Of a DNA stretch of 64,000 bases, positions 39,001 to 47,679 are shown piece by piece. Position 1 is the stretch's first letter. The number at the start of each line of letters is the position of its first letter. The stretch is from contig NZ_BMRV01000014.1 in assembly GCF_014648815.1 (NCBI RefSeq), forward strand, positions 124,001 through 188,000. The letters run 5' to 3'. The translations under genes and the position numbers were made by a program. The notes beneath the pieces were generated by a model that ran no database searches, was not told where the DNA came from, and worked only from the letters and a program-made list of their open reading frames with translations. Source of the stretch: Streptomyces flaveolus. GTDB lineage: Bacteria > Actinomycetota > Actinomycetes > Streptomycetales > Streptomycetaceae.

Positions 39001-40303
39001 CGCGGAGTTCGGGCCCGCGTTCTGGACGGACCTGCGGCTGCCGGAGGCCACGCGGCTCGACCTGCTGCGCCGCCTGCTCCTCGCCGACGGCGCCCCGCAC
39101 GAGGCCGGCCCCCGCCACCTCGACACCGTCGCCCGCCTGCTCGCCGCCGATCCCGCGACCGTCCAGCCGCTCCTCGTCCGCTGGTTCGAGGACGAACGCC
39201 CGCTGCCCGCCACCCCGCACGCCACCGTGGCCACCGCCGCCCAGGCGCTGCTGCACACCCACCGCCACCGCGGTCTGGACGGCCTCACCGAGGTGCTCGC
39301 CGACAGCACGCACCGACGGGCCGACGAGCTGCTCGCCGTCCTGGCCGAGGAGGAGCCGTCCGCCGTGTGCCGGGCCGTCGACCGGTGGGCGCGTGACGAG
39401 CGCCCCGCCCGGCACTCGGCGGCCGTGACCCACGGGCTGCGCGCCGCGCCCCACGCCCGGACCGCCGCCGACCGCACCCTGCTGCGCCACGCCGCCCTCG
39501 TCCTGCTCACCCGCCCCGCCGACGGCCTGCTGCACGGCGGCGCCCTCGCCCTGCTCGTCCAGGACCCGGGCAGCCGCGACCGGCACCTCCCGCGGGCGCT
39601 GGACCACTTCGCGGCGGGCGACCCGTACCTGCCGCCGAGCGCGGTGGCCGCCGCCCTGCCGACCCACCCGGACCCGGTCCTCGACGCCTTCCGGGCCCGG
39701 CTGCGCGGCCCGGACGCCGGGGAGGCGCTGCGCAGGCTCCTCGACGCCACCACGCCTCAGCTGGCCCGGCGGGTCGCCGTACTGATCGGGGAGGCCGTGA
39801 CGGAACGTCCGGAGACCGCCGGGCACGTGGCCGCGTACACCGACCGGCGCCTGGACCAGGGCCCCGCCGCCCGTGGCGTACTCCTCCCGCTGGTCACCGG
39901 ACTGCTCGACGGCGGGCCGGAGCCGGTGCGGGCCGCGCTGGCCGGTGTCCTCGCCGGTGACGGCGCCCCCGCCTCCGGTTCCCTCCGCCGGGAGCTGCGG
40001 GACCACCTCCTGGCCCACGAGGACGACCCGGCCGTCCTGGACGCCCTGTTGCGCGCCGCCGCCTCCCAGGGCGGCGACGGCGGGCGGGCCCTCGTCCACC
40101 GCACCGCCCTGCTCCTGGTCCGCACCCCGGACGGCACCACCCGCCTCGACCGCGGCCTGGTCGATCTGGCCCGCCACCTCCCCGGGTTCGCCGGCCGGGT
40201 GACCGGCTGGCTGGCGGACGCCCCCGACGAGTGGGCGGCACTGGTCGGCCCGAGCGCACGCCGCACGATCGAGAGCCTGGCGGGCACCCGCGTCCCCGCC
40301 TGA
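36038..40303 (+). CDS. Trypsin-like pseudoprotease fused to a P-loop NTPase
   Basis: A 1421-residue protein without signal peptide. Residues 30-230 look like a trypsin-type domain: GFAADHHGTVITSHEAV has the His-site pattern and PDLGLALVRAEG the Asp-site pattern. The GxSGGP serine site reads GGAAGGPVLD, with Ala180 where the nucleophile should be. A P-loop NTPase follows: Walker A GAPGTGRT at 306-313 and Walker B LLILLDGPE with Asp397. About 190 residues of Gly/Pro/Ser/Ala-rich linker come next (480-680), then some 700 residues rich in Leu/Ala/Arg helices. The plan resembles STAND/NACHT signalling proteins with an N-terminal effector domain, which is inference. GGGGAGG precedes ATG 36038. It lies alone between the truB terminator and ribF. 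Confidence 0.8.
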   Translation: MASRNRSREADGSARRLPRNDLPGTQDDALPSPDDADGALVRIQDLAGRPRGTGFAADHHGTVITSHEAVDGLTRLVLLTAGDRRLVVAAADVTPLPDLGLALVRAEGLGTGPLPVTVRDRVEAGTYVRIAAGCWREARVLGTTDVTYTATDRFHHVGDALELALGTSGRDALRLGGGAAGGPVLDVTTGTVLGVLGTALTSGHRDVGFAVPLRASTGPLADLLAENAETVPAYGADLNLAGILELTATSMRGDGAYGAGPVLPVDLAGSDPSGPAAPVGRDAPAREFTAFAARTGGPVHVLGLVGAPGTGRTTELAALAARRSRGPEPAPTLWLRGADLCGDDTSVADAARRSLARAARVVAASDRPRPAGFGDITPERLARLAGSAGRPLLILLDGPEEMPPVLAHRLAEWTEGTTVWLRETGARLVVACRAEYWERAGAQFPREVLHGAAAGEPAAVCGRGERLWGPVPSWAAEAGELSGVTARGLGSGDGDAGPAPRRVPGGEGAAGTGAEGSRPLGAEGAAGAFDRCGAFSSDVGTEAGVPTDPASAAFPAGPAACSSGLGPDAPPPASSASPTLPSLRSPGSVRTPPAPGAAGTAPAPPASSRKPATSRPCPGGGSAGIGGGSSGSGAEAAVGGWRRSGEVRPGNGAEAGPRDSAGSGGGPSRLGPQTTVGSPGWSGAVPVRLPTVGARRPAADAVGCGALPPCVRLGDLRDDEAREARARYRIAEGILSDGDGRHPLTLRLLSEVQAALPGAALPPVRIDRDAAFGAYLDLMCLRVAARLAAENGLRGTAVRRLAARVSGQVHEAARRSLGPGQGELDRESFGELFPWGPAPARLGGGTGWAYAVLAEGLLVTAGSGYRFAHEEFADWIQGTHLDLDEALRVLVHDRHAPQDIHTVPVPRHRIGPVVEALLHLGRQYGVPQLALTLEELVHALDAEPHSWWAGRLLAGTLTRVPDATPYTEVLRLLADGIAERRGGGRPAPAEFGPAFWTDLRLPEATRLDLLRRLLLADGAPHEAGPRHLDTVARLLAADPATVQPLLVRWFEDERPLPATPHATVATAAQALLHTHRHRGLDGLTEVLADSTHRRADELLAVLAEEEPSAVCRAVDRWARDERPARHSAAVTHGLRAAPHARTAADRTLLRHAALVLLTRPADGLLHGGALALLVQDPGSRDRHLPRALDHFAAGDPYLPPSAVAAALPTHPDPVLDAFRARLRGPDAGEALRRLLDATTPQLARRVAVLIGEAVTERPETAGHVAAYTDRRLDQGPAARGVLLPLVTGLLDGGPEPVRAALAGVLAGDGAPASGSLRRELRDHLLAHEDDPAVLDALLRAAASQGGDGGRALVHRTALLLVRTPDGTTRLDRGLVDLARHLPGFAGRVTGWLADAPDEWAALVGPSARRTIESLAGTRVPA

Positions 40304-40440
40304 CCGCGGCCGGGGCGCGGCGCGGCGTGCGGCCGGTCACAGCACCCATGCCGATGCGGGCGGGAGGCGCCCGGCATGGCACCCTTAGACCTGCATCGAA
40401 GGCTTCGACTCCGACGAGTGTGCGACAAGGAGCAGACACA

Positions 40441-41397
40441 GTGCAGCGCTGGCGTGGCTTGGAGGACATCCCCGAGGACTGGGGGCGCAGCGTCGTCACC
40501 ATCGGCTCCTACGACGGAGTCCACCGCGGACACCAGCTGATCATCAAGCATGCCGTGGACCGCGCCCGTGAGCTGGGCGTTCCGGCCGTCGTCGTCACCT
40601 TCGACCCGCACCCCAGCGAGGTCGTCCGCCCCGGCAGCCACCCGCCGCTGCTCGCCCCGCACCACCGCCGCGCCGAACTCTGCGCCGAGCTGGGCGTGGA
40701 CGCGGTGCTGATCCTCCCCTTCACGACGGAGTTCTCGAAGCTGTCCGCGGCCGACTTCGTGGTCAAGGTCCTGGTCGACAAGCTGCACGCCAGGGCCGTC
40801 GTCGAGGGCCCCAACTTCCGCTTCGGCCACAAGGCCGCCGGGAACGTGGACTTCCTGACCGAGCAGGGCCGGATCTACGACTTCGAGGTCGAGGTCGTCG
40901 ACCTGTACGTGTCCGGCGAGGCGGGCGGCGGCGAGCCGTTCTCCTCGACCCTGACCCGCCGCCTGGTCGCCGAGGGCGACGTCCGGGGCGCCGCCGAGAT
41001 CCTGGGCCGGCCGCACCGGGTGGAGGGCGTGGTCGTCCGCGGTGCCCAGCGCGGCCGGGAGCTGGGCTTCCCCACGGCCAACGTGGAGACCCTGCCGCAC
41101 ACCGCGATCCCCGCCGACGGCGTGTACGCCGGCCGGCTGCACGCCCAGGGCGAGGTGATGCCGGCCGCGATCTCCGTCGGCACCAACCCGCAGTTCGAGG
41201 GCACCGAGCGCACGGTGGAGGCGTACGCCATCGACCGCGTCGGCCTCGACCTGTACGGGCTGCACGTCGCCGTGGACTTCCTGGCCTTCGTGCGGGGCCA
41301 GGCGAAGTTCGAGACGCTGGACGCGCTCCTCGAGCGGATGGCCGAGGACGTCCAGGAGTGCCGCGAGATCATCGCGGCGGACGACAAGCGGGCCTGA
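40441..41397 (+). CDS. ribF: Bifunctional riboflavin kinase/FAD synthetase
   Basis: A 318-residue RibF converting riboflavin to FMN and FMN to FAD. The N-terminal nucleotidyltransferase domain has VTIGSYDGVHRGHQLIIKH (usually GxFDGxHxGH; here Tyr replaces Phe) and VEGPNFRFGHKAAGN. The C-terminal kinase domain starts near 185 with GRPHRVEGVVVRGAQRGRELGFPTANV. GTG 40441 has AAGGAG upstream; an ATG at 40231 lies inside the preceding gene and adds unrelated residues. No FMN riboswitch is visible in the 137-base gap. Confidence 0.96.
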   Translation: MQRWRGLEDIPEDWGRSVVTIGSYDGVHRGHQLIIKHAVDRARELGVPAVVVTFDPHPSEVVRPGSHPPLLAPHHRRAELCAELGVDAVLILPFTTEFSKLSAADFVVKVLVDKLHARAVVEGPNFRFGHKAAGNVDFLTEQGRIYDFEVEVVDLYVSGEAGGGEPFSSTLTRRLVAEGDVRGAAEILGRPHRVEGVVVRGAQRGRELGFPTANVETLPHTAIPADGVYAGRLHAQGEVMPAAISVGTNPQFEGTERTVEAYAIDRVGLDLYGLHVAVDFLAFVRGQAKFETLDALLERMAEDVQECREIIAADDKRA

Positions 41398-41427
41398 CCC
41401 CGCCCGGCACCGGGCGACGGTGACCCC

Positions 41428-41456
41428 GCGGGTGGCCGTCGGTCGCGGCCACCCGC
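41428..41456. terminator. Bidirectional terminator after ribF
   Basis: GCGGGTGGCCG (41428-41438) pairs perfectly with its complement at 41446-41456 around a seven-base loop, between convergent ribF and the peptide-transporter ATPase gene. Confidence 0.8.
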
Positions 41457-41476
41457 CTACGGGCCGTCCGGCGCCC

Positions 41477-42487
41477 TCAGACCGCCCCGGTCTCCGCCCC
41501 CGCCTGCTCCTGCGCCCGCGCCCAGTGGCACGCCACCTGCGCCTCCCCGCCGCCGTCGAGAATCTCCAGGTCCCGGGTCCGGCACGCGTCGGCGACGCCC
41601 ACGCGGGACGCCTCGCCGCTCGCCAGGACCTGGCAGCGGGCGTGGAAGCGGCAGCCGCCGGGGACCCGGGACGGGTCCGGGGGCTCGCCGGTGAGGACGA
41701 CCGGGGCCCCGGGGGCCTCGGGCAGGACGGACAGCAGGGCCTGGGTGTACGGGTGCCGCGGCGCCGTCAGCACCTGCTCGACCTCGCCCGTCTCCACGAT
41801 CCGGCCGAGGTACATCACCGCGACCCGGTCGGCGATGTTCCAGGCCAGACCGAGGTCGTGGGTCACCACCAGCGCGGACAGCCCGAGTTCGGTACGCAGG
41901 CGCAGCAGCAGCGCGAGGATCTCGCCGCGCACCGAGGCGTCGAGGGACGCCACCGGCTCGTCGGCGACGACCAGTTCGGGCTCCAGGACCAGCGCGCCCG
42001 CGATGACGACCCGCTGGCGCTGGCCGCCCGACAGCTCGTGCGGGTAGCGCAGGAAGAACCGCTCCGGCGGCCGCAGCCCCGCCCGGGCCAGGGCACCGGC
42101 GACCGCCGCCCGCTCGTCACCGCCGTGCCCGTGGATGCGCAGCCCCTCGGCGACGGCGTCGTACACCGTGTGCCGCGGGTTGAGGGAGCCGCTCGGGTCC
42201 TGGAGGACCAGCTGGGCACGCTTGCGGTAGGCCTTGAGCGCGCGTGAGGAGTAGCCGAGCGGCGCCCCGTCGAAGGTGACGCGGCCCGAGGCCGGCGGGA
42301 CCAGCCCCAGCAGGGACCGGGCCAGGGTCGTCTTGCCGCAGCCGGACTCGCCGACCAGCGCCACGATCTCGCCCGGCCGGATGTCGAGGTCGACCCCGTC
42401 CACGGCCCGGGCGGGCGGTGCGCCGTGCCGTCCGGGGAAGGTGACGTGCAGGTCCTCGACGCTCAGCAGCGGTGGCGTGGTCGTCAT
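41477..42487 (-). CDS. Oligopeptide ABC transporter ATPase, OppF-like
   Basis: A 336-residue ATP-binding subunit. Walker A GESGCGKTT, Q-loop LVLQDPSGSLNPR, signature LSGGQRQRV, Walker B LVVADEP and the switch His in VVTHDLG are all intact. The C-terminal oligopeptide extension has cysteines (GGCRFHARCQVLASG, ACRTRDLE, VACHW) as in the OppD/OppF family, where they can hold an iron-sulfur cluster. ATG 42487 overlaps the OppD-like stop by four bases. It is the last gene of the five-gene operon. Confidence 0.93.
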   Translation of the reverse strand: MTTTPPLLSVEDLHVTFPGRHGAPPARAVDGVDLDIRPGEIVALVGESGCGKTTLARSLLGLVPPASGRVTFDGAPLGYSSRALKAYRKRAQLVLQDPSGSLNPRHTVYDAVAEGLRIHGHGGDERAAVAGALARAGLRPPERFFLRYPHELSGGQRQRVVIAGALVLEPELVVADEPVASLDASVRGEILALLLRLRTELGLSALVVTHDLGLAWNIADRVAVMYLGRIVETGEVEQVLTAPRHPYTQALLSVLPEAPGAPVVLTGEPPDPSRVPGGCRFHARCQVLASGEASRVGVADACRTRDLEILDGGGEAQVACHWARAQEQAGAETGAV

Positions 42488-43482
42488 GCGGTGCTGCTCC
42501 TCACTTCTGCTTCCTCCGTGGCCGCCGGTGTCCCCGCGGACACGTGCACGCACGCCGCCCGCCGGTCCGCGCCCGCCGCGCGCAGCGCCTGGTCGTCGGT
42601 CGCGCAGACGTCCAGCGCGACGGGACAGCGCGGGTGGAAGGCGCAGCCGGACGGGACCGCGGCGGGGTCGGGCGGGTCGCCGGGCAGCCCACGCGGCGCG
42701 AACCGCGACCGCGGGTCGCCGATCCTCGGGAACGCCTCCGACAGCGCCCTGCCGTAGGGGTGCCGGGCGTCGTCGTAGACCAGCCGTGCCGGGCCCTCCT
42801 CGACCACCCGGCCCGCGTACATCACCGCGAGCCGGTCGCAGGTGTCGGCGAGGACGGCGAGGTCGTGACTGATCATCACCAGGCCCACGTCCTGCTCGCT
42901 CACCAGCTCCTCGATCAGGCGGAGGATCTGGGCCTGGACCATCACGTCGAGTGCGGTGGTGGGTTCATCGGCGACGATCAGACGCGGATCGCAGGCCAGC
43001 GCCATCGCGATCATCACGCGCTGCCGCTGCCCTCCGGACAGCTCGTGCGGGTAGGCGGACGCCCGTGCCGCCGGCAGGCCCACCTGCTCCAGCAGCTCAC
43101 CGGCCCTCCTGCGCGCGCCCGCCGAGGTGGCCCTGCGGTGCAACAGGATCGGTTCGGCGATCTGGTCGCCGACGCGGTGCACGGCGTTGAGGGAGTGCAT
43201 CGCGCCCTGGAAGACGATCGACGCCCCGGCCCAGCGCACCGCCCGGACCCGGCCCCACTTCATCGTCAGCACGTCCTCCCCGTCGAGGAGGATCTCGCCG
43301 CCGACCCGGGCGCCGGCGGGCAGCAGCCGCAGCAGCGCCAGTGCCAGCGTGGACTTGCCGCAGCCGGACTCGCCCGCGATGCCGAGTTTCTCGCCCGCGG
43401 CGAGGCTCAGGTCGACCCCGCGTACGGCGGCCGCGCCGCCCGGGTAGGTCACTTCCAGATTCCGGACGTCGAGCAGACTCAA
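42484..43482 (-). CDS. Oligopeptide ABC transporter ATPase, OppD-like
   Basis: A 332-residue ATPase paired with the OppF-like subunit. Walker A GESGCGKST, IVFQGAMHSLNAVHRVGDQI, signature LSGGQRQRV, Walker B LIVADEPTTALD and the switch His in MISHDLA are intact; the C-terminal Cys-containing tail (SGCAFHPRCPVALDVCATDD) is present. The start is TTG 43482, overlapping the permease stop as TTGA with a GGGGG stretch upstream; no ATG or GTG is available in frame near the conserved N-terminus. Confidence 0.9.
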   Translation of the reverse strand: MSLLDVRNLEVTYPGGAAAVRGVDLSLAAGEKLGIAGESGCGKSTLALALLRLLPAGARVGGEILLDGEDVLTMKWGRVRAVRWAGASIVFQGAMHSLNAVHRVGDQIAEPILLHRRATSAGARRRAGELLEQVGLPAARASAYPHELSGGQRQRVMIAMALACDPRLIVADEPTTALDVMVQAQILRLIEELVSEQDVGLVMISHDLAVLADTCDRLAVMYAGRVVEEGPARLVYDDARHPYGRALSEAFPRIGDPRSRFAPRGLPGDPPDPAAVPSGCAFHPRCPVALDVCATDDQALRAAGADRRAACVHVSAGTPAATEEAEVRSSTA

Positions 43483-44393
43483 CGGGACACCCCCAGCCTG
43501 GGGTTGAGAACGGACTCGACCGCACGCCCGCACAGCGTGAACGCCAGCGCGACGACCGCGATCGCGATACCCGGCGGCACCAGGTACCACCAGTCGCCGG
43601 AGCTGACCGCCCCCGCCTCCCGCGCGTCCTGCAGCAGCCCGCCCCACGACACGACCGAGGGGTCCCCGAGCCCCAGGAACGCCAGGGTGGCCTCGGCGAG
43701 AATCGCGGAGGAGATGATCAGGGTGGTCTGGGCGAGGATCAGCGGCATCACGTTCGGCAGCACGTGCCGGGACATGATGTGCCCGTGCCCGCCGCCGAGC
43801 GCCTTCGCGCGTTCGATGTACGGCCGCGACTCCACCGCCAGCGTCTGGGCCCGCACCAGCCGCGCGGTCGTCGGCCAGGTGGTGACGCCGATCGCCAGGA
43901 CGATCGTGCCCAGCGAACGGGACATGACGGTCGCGAGCACGATGGCGAGCACGAGCGTCGGCATCACCAGGAACCAGTCCGTGACGCGCATGACCACCGT
44001 GGCGTACCACCCGCGGAAGTGCCCGGCGGTGATGCCGATCAGCGCGCCGATGGCCACCGACAGCACCGCGGCGAGCAGCCCGACCAGCAGGGAGACGCGC
44101 GACCCCCAGATCAGCAGCCCCAGCAGACTGCGCCCGAACTGGTCCGTCCCCAGCGGGAACCGGCCGCTGGGAGCCTCCAGCGGCTGCCCGGGAGCGTCGG
44201 TCACGCTCTGCACGTCCGACCCGACGGTCAGCGGCGCGGTCAGTGCCAGCAGCCCGAACAGCACCAGCGCGGCGAGCCCGAACAGGCCCGCGCGGTGCCG
44301 TCGGTACTCCTTCCAGAAACGTGCGGCGGAGGCCCGGCGGCGCTGCCACGCGAGCATGCGCGGGCCGAGCGGCGGAGCGGTCTCGGCGGTCAT
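43479..44393 (-). CDS. Oligopeptide ABC transporter permease, OppC-like
   Basis: A 304-residue permease. A cytoplasmic N-terminus with WKEYRRHRAGLFGLAALVLFG leads into the OppC_N segment; FPLGTDQFGRSLLGLLIWGSR is the family hallmark. The EAA-type loop AKALGGGHGHIMSRHVLPN contacts an ATPase subunit. Six hydrophobic segments are visible. The start overlaps nothing abnormal: ATG 44393 sits in an ATGA overlap with the OppB-like stop. Confidence 0.93.
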   Translation of the reverse strand: MTAETAPPLGPRMLAWQRRRASAARFWKEYRRHRAGLFGLAALVLFGLLALTAPLTVGSDVQSVTDAPGQPLEAPSGRFPLGTDQFGRSLLGLLIWGSRVSLLVGLLAAVLSVAIGALIGITAGHFRGWYATVVMRVTDWFLVMPTLVLAIVLATVMSRSLGTIVLAIGVTTWPTTARLVRAQTLAVESRPYIERAKALGGGHGHIMSRHVLPNVMPLILAQTTLIISSAILAEATLAFLGLGDPSVVSWGGLLQDAREAGAVSSGDWWYLVPPGIAIAVVALAFTLCGRAVESVLNPRLGVSR

Positions 44394-45469
44394 CGGGCCA
44401 CCCTCGGGTCGAGCAGTGGATACAGGAGGTCGGCCAGGGTGTTCATCAGGATCACCGCCGAGGCGAAGACGAAGAACAGCCCCTGTACCAACGGCAGATC
44501 GGGCACGCTCAGCGCCTGGTAGAACAGCCCACCGAGCCCCGGCCAGGAGAAGACCGTCTCGACGAGGATGACACCGGCGACGGTCCGGCCGAGGTTGACG
44601 AAGATCAGCGTCACGGTCGGCAGCAGCGCGTTCGGCACGGCGTGCCGGCGCCGTACGAGGTCGTCCCTGAGGCCCTTGGCGCGCGCCGTGGTCAGATAGT
44701 CGCCGCCCATCTCGTCGAGCAGCGCCGACCTGGTGACCAGCAGCGTCTGCCCGTACTCCACCGCCACCAGCGTCACGACCGGCAGGACGAGGTGGTGGGC
44801 GACATCGAGGACGTACGCGAAGCCCTGCTCACCGCCCGACTCCATGCCCCCGGTCGGGAACATGCCCGGGATCGGGCCCACGCCGACCGACAGCACGATG
44901 ATGAGCAGCAGCCCCAGCCAGAACGAGGGGATGGAGTAGAGCGTCAGCGCCAGCCCGGTGTTGATCCGGTCGCCGAGCCGGCCGTGCCGCCACGCGGAGC
45001 GGGTGCCGAGGAAGATGCCGAGGGCCGTGTACAGCACGAAGGCCGTGCCGGTGAGCAGCAGCGTGTTCGGCAGCGCCTCGGTGATCTTGTCGACGACGGG
45101 GCCGTGGAACTGGTACGAGGTCCCCAGGTCCCCCGACAACGCCTTGCCGCAGTACTGGGTGAACTGCTGCCACACCGGCAGGTCGAGACCGAACTCCCGC
45201 CGGTAGGAGGCGATCTGCTCCGCGGACACCGGGCGGCCGCCGGTCATGAACTTCACCGGGTCGCCCGGGATCAGCCGGAAGAGGAAGAAGCTGGTGACGA
45301 GGACGGCGAACAGCGAGACGGCCGCACCGGCCAGCTTGCCGGCCACGTACCGCAGGTACGCGGCCCCGGCGCCGGCCCGTGACGCGCGCCCCGCCCCGGC
45401 CGGTCCGGACTTCACCGGACCGGCCGCGGCCGCTGTCCCGAGCGAGGAGGATGTCGCTTCCGCGGTCAT
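44390..45469 (-). CDS. Oligopeptide ABC transporter permease, OppB-like
   Basis: A 359-residue permease. After about 40 Ala/Gly-rich residues comes YVAGKLAGAAVSLFAVLVTSFFLFRLIPGDP, the usual first membrane segment of OppB. The EAA-type loop TARAKGLRDDLVRRRHAVPNALLP is near 265-290. A hydrophilic external loop (GPIPGMFPTGGMESGGEQGFAY) separates segments 3 and 4. It follows the binding-protein gene by 12 bases and couples to OppC by ATGA. Confidence 0.93.
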   Translation of the reverse strand: MTAEATSSSLGTAAAAGPVKSGPAGAGRASRAGAGAAYLRYVAGKLAGAAVSLFAVLVTSFFLFRLIPGDPVKFMTGGRPVSAEQIASYRREFGLDLPVWQQFTQYCGKALSGDLGTSYQFHGPVVDKITEALPNTLLLTGTAFVLYTALGIFLGTRSAWRHGRLGDRINTGLALTLYSIPSFWLGLLLIIVLSVGVGPIPGMFPTGGMESGGEQGFAYVLDVAHHLVLPVVTLVAVEYGQTLLVTRSALLDEMGGDYLTTARAKGLRDDLVRRRHAVPNALLPTVTLIFVNLGRTVAGVILVETVFSWPGLGGLFYQALSVPDLPLVQGLFFVFASAVILMNTLADLLYPLLDPRVAR

Positions 45470-45481
45470 GAGCGGGCCCGC

Positions 45482-47365
45482 CTACTCACGCTCTTCCGCC
45501 GTGGACCGGCGGCGCACCGCGAGCAGCACGCCGAGTCCGACGAGTACGACGACGCCCGCGGCGATCCCGATCACCACGCCGGTCGACGACGAATCGTCCG
45601 AGGAGTCACCGGAGTCCGCGGGGACGGCGGACCACCAGCTCCAGTAGCCGTCCTGGCCGTAGATGTTGCCCGCCTTTGAGGGCATCGTGGTGATCGACTT
45701 GATCTGGTCCGTGCGGTAGGCCTCCACGGCGTTCGGATAGGCCATGACGTTCATGTAGCCCAGGTCGTACAGCCGCGACTGCATCTGCTTGACGATCTCC
45801 GCCCGCTTGGCCGGGTCGTACTCGGCGAGCTGCTTGGCGTAGAGGTCGTCGTACGTCTTGTCGCAGATGAAGTTGTCCGTGGCGCCGGTGTCCTTGGGCG
45901 TCTGCGGACGGGCGGCACAGGTGTGGATGGAGAGCACGAAGTCGGGGTCCGGGTTGACGGACCAGCCGTCGAAGGCCAGGTCGTACTTGCCCGCGAGCCA
46001 TGGGTCGGTCACGTTGTCGAGGCAGTTCAGGGTGGTCTCGATGCCGAGTTCGCCCCACCACTCCTGGAGGTACTTGCCGACCGCCTTGTCGTTGGGGTCG
46101 GTGGCGTGGCACAGGACGCGGTAGTTCAGCGGTTTGCCGTCCTTGCCGACGCGCTTGCCGTCGGCGTTCTTCCGGTAGCCCGCCTCGTCGAGCAGCTTGC
46201 CCGCCGCGGCCGGGTCGTAGGCGAGTTCCTGGCTCGCCGAGGGCTTCCAGAAGTACGAGGAGAAGCGTGGCGGTATGTAGCCCTCGCCCTGGACCGCGTG
46301 GCCCTGGAAGACCTTGTCGACGATCGTCTTGCGGTCCACCGCCATGAACAGGGCGTTGCGCACCCGCTGGTCGAGCAGCGACGGGTGGCCGTCACCGAAC
46401 TTCGTGCCGTCCTTGGACTGCGCGCCCGGGTTGGTGGCGAGGGCGTAGAAGCGGCGTCCTGGCGCGTCGTTGACGTGGATGTTCTTGTCGCCCTTGAGGG
46501 AGTCCGCCTGCGCGGGGGTCAGCGACGGGGACCCGGCGACGAAGGACACCTCGCCCTTGCGCAGGGCGGCGACGGCGGCGTCCTGGTCCTTGTAGTAGCG
46601 GAAGACCAGCTCGTCGAACTTCGGCGCGCCCCGCCAGTAGTCCTTGTTGGCCTTCAGCCGCACATAGCTGTCCGGCTTGTAGTCGGTGAGGAAGAACGGT
46701 CCGTCGCCGACGAGCGGGAAGTTCTTGTCGTTGTTGAACTCGGAGAAGTCGTCGACCTTCTCCCACACGTGCTTGGGCACGATCGGCACGTCGAGCGCGG
46801 TCATCGTGGCCTGCGGCGTCTTCAGCTTGATCACCAGCTGGGTGGGGCTGGGCGCGGTGACCTTCTCGAAGTTGGTGACGAAGCTGCCGTTGGCGGTGGC
46901 GGCGCCGTCGTCGGTCATCATCTTGTTGAACGTCCACGCCGCGTCCTCGGCGGTGACCTGCCGGCCGTCCGACCACTTGGAGTCGGAGCGGATGGTGTAG
47001 GTCCAGGTCAGCTTGTCCGGGGACGACTGCCACTGGGTGGCCAGGCCGGGGATGACGTGGTTGTCCTTGGGGTCGTAGCTGGTCAGGTACTCGTACGTCA
47101 GCCGGTGGATGCTCGTGCTGACCAGCCGTACCGCGAGGAACGGGCTGAGCGAGTCGACGCTCTGCGCGACCGCGACGGTGAGGACCTTGCCGCCCTCGCC
47201 CTCCCCGGCCTGTACCGGGCCGCTGCGAGGTCCGGCCGAGGCCGTCGGGGTGGCGAGGCCGGACGCGAGGACGAGGGCGGCGGCAGCGCCCGCGGCGGCC
47301 GGCAGCCGCATCCTCTTCAGGCGGGAGCCGATACGTCCTCTGCCGTGCTGATCTTGTGTGTTCAT
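45482..47365 (-). CDS. Peptide ABC transporter substrate-binding protein with C-terminal membrane anchor
   Basis: A family-5 solute-binding protein of 627 residues from ATG 47365 (an ATG at 47389 would add eight). A Sec signal (LPAAAGAAAALVLASGLATPTASA) lacks a lipobox Cys. The mature part has the family pattern WTYTIRSDSKWSDGRQVTAEDAAWTF and PDPDFVLSIHTCAARP. After a Ser/Asp linker (DSGDSSDDSSSTG) a membrane segment VVIGIAAGVVVLVGLGVLLAV and basic tail RRRSTAEERE follow. It would therefore be tethered at its C-terminus, instead of as a lipoprotein. Ligand is unknown; peptides or nickel/sugars are possible in this family. Confidence 0.9.
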   Translation of the reverse strand: MNTQDQHGRGRIGSRLKRMRLPAAAGAAAALVLASGLATPTASAGPRSGPVQAGEGEGGKVLTVAVAQSVDSLSPFLAVRLVSTSIHRLTYEYLTSYDPKDNHVIPGLATQWQSSPDKLTWTYTIRSDSKWSDGRQVTAEDAAWTFNKMMTDDGAATANGSFVTNFEKVTAPSPTQLVIKLKTPQATMTALDVPIVPKHVWEKVDDFSEFNNDKNFPLVGDGPFFLTDYKPDSYVRLKANKDYWRGAPKFDELVFRYYKDQDAAVAALRKGEVSFVAGSPSLTPAQADSLKGDKNIHVNDAPGRRFYALATNPGAQSKDGTKFGDGHPSLLDQRVRNALFMAVDRKTIVDKVFQGHAVQGEGYIPPRFSSYFWKPSASQELAYDPAAAGKLLDEAGYRKNADGKRVGKDGKPLNYRVLCHATDPNDKAVGKYLQEWWGELGIETTLNCLDNVTDPWLAGKYDLAFDGWSVNPDPDFVLSIHTCAARPQTPKDTGATDNFICDKTYDDLYAKQLAEYDPAKRAEIVKQMQSRLYDLGYMNVMAYPNAVEAYRTDQIKSITTMPSKAGNIYGQDGYWSWWSAVPADSGDSSDDSSSTGVVIGIAAGVVVLVGLGVLLAVRRRSTAEERE

Positions 47366-47679
47366 GGTTCGGAGACCTCGCGTCATCACTCGCGCGGGAC
47401 GCTCGCTCGGCGTGCCACACGGGGCGGGCTTGAACAGGTGCGAACAGACGTGAACGTGCTTGAGCAGCCTTGTGTGAAGCTTGATCGGTTGACGCCGACG
47501 GAATGAAGTGTGTGTCTATCAGCGGCAGTCTGCGCGCGTCAACGGTGTGTCAAACCCCATGTGGCCTGCGGAAACGACGAGTTCACCGCCGGGTCGCCCA
47601 CATTGGTGGAGACCATTGACGCCTTGCTGGTGAGAGTGTGGCGGCGCGTTCCCGCCGGTTCTGACCGCGAACGCGCGAA
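47366..47679. other. Gene-free upstream region of the peptide-transporter operon
   Basis: This 314-base stretch has no convincing gene. It holds the promoter candidate at 47513-47542 and a leader of about 140 bases. A short plus-strand reading frame in it (47510-47698) has no ribosome-binding site and runs into the downstream terminator. Confidence 0.5.
47513..47542 (-). promoter_or_regulatory. Promoter candidate for the peptide-transporter operon
   Basis: On the minus strand TTGACG (47537-47542) is followed after 18 bases by TAGACA (47513-47518). A second TTTGACA lies just upstream. The predicted start is about 140 bases before ATG 47365. Confidence 0.45.

Noticed and set aside
40304..40440. 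FMN riboswitch before ribF
   Set aside because: The gap is only 137 bases and I could not find the conserved RFN-element blocks.
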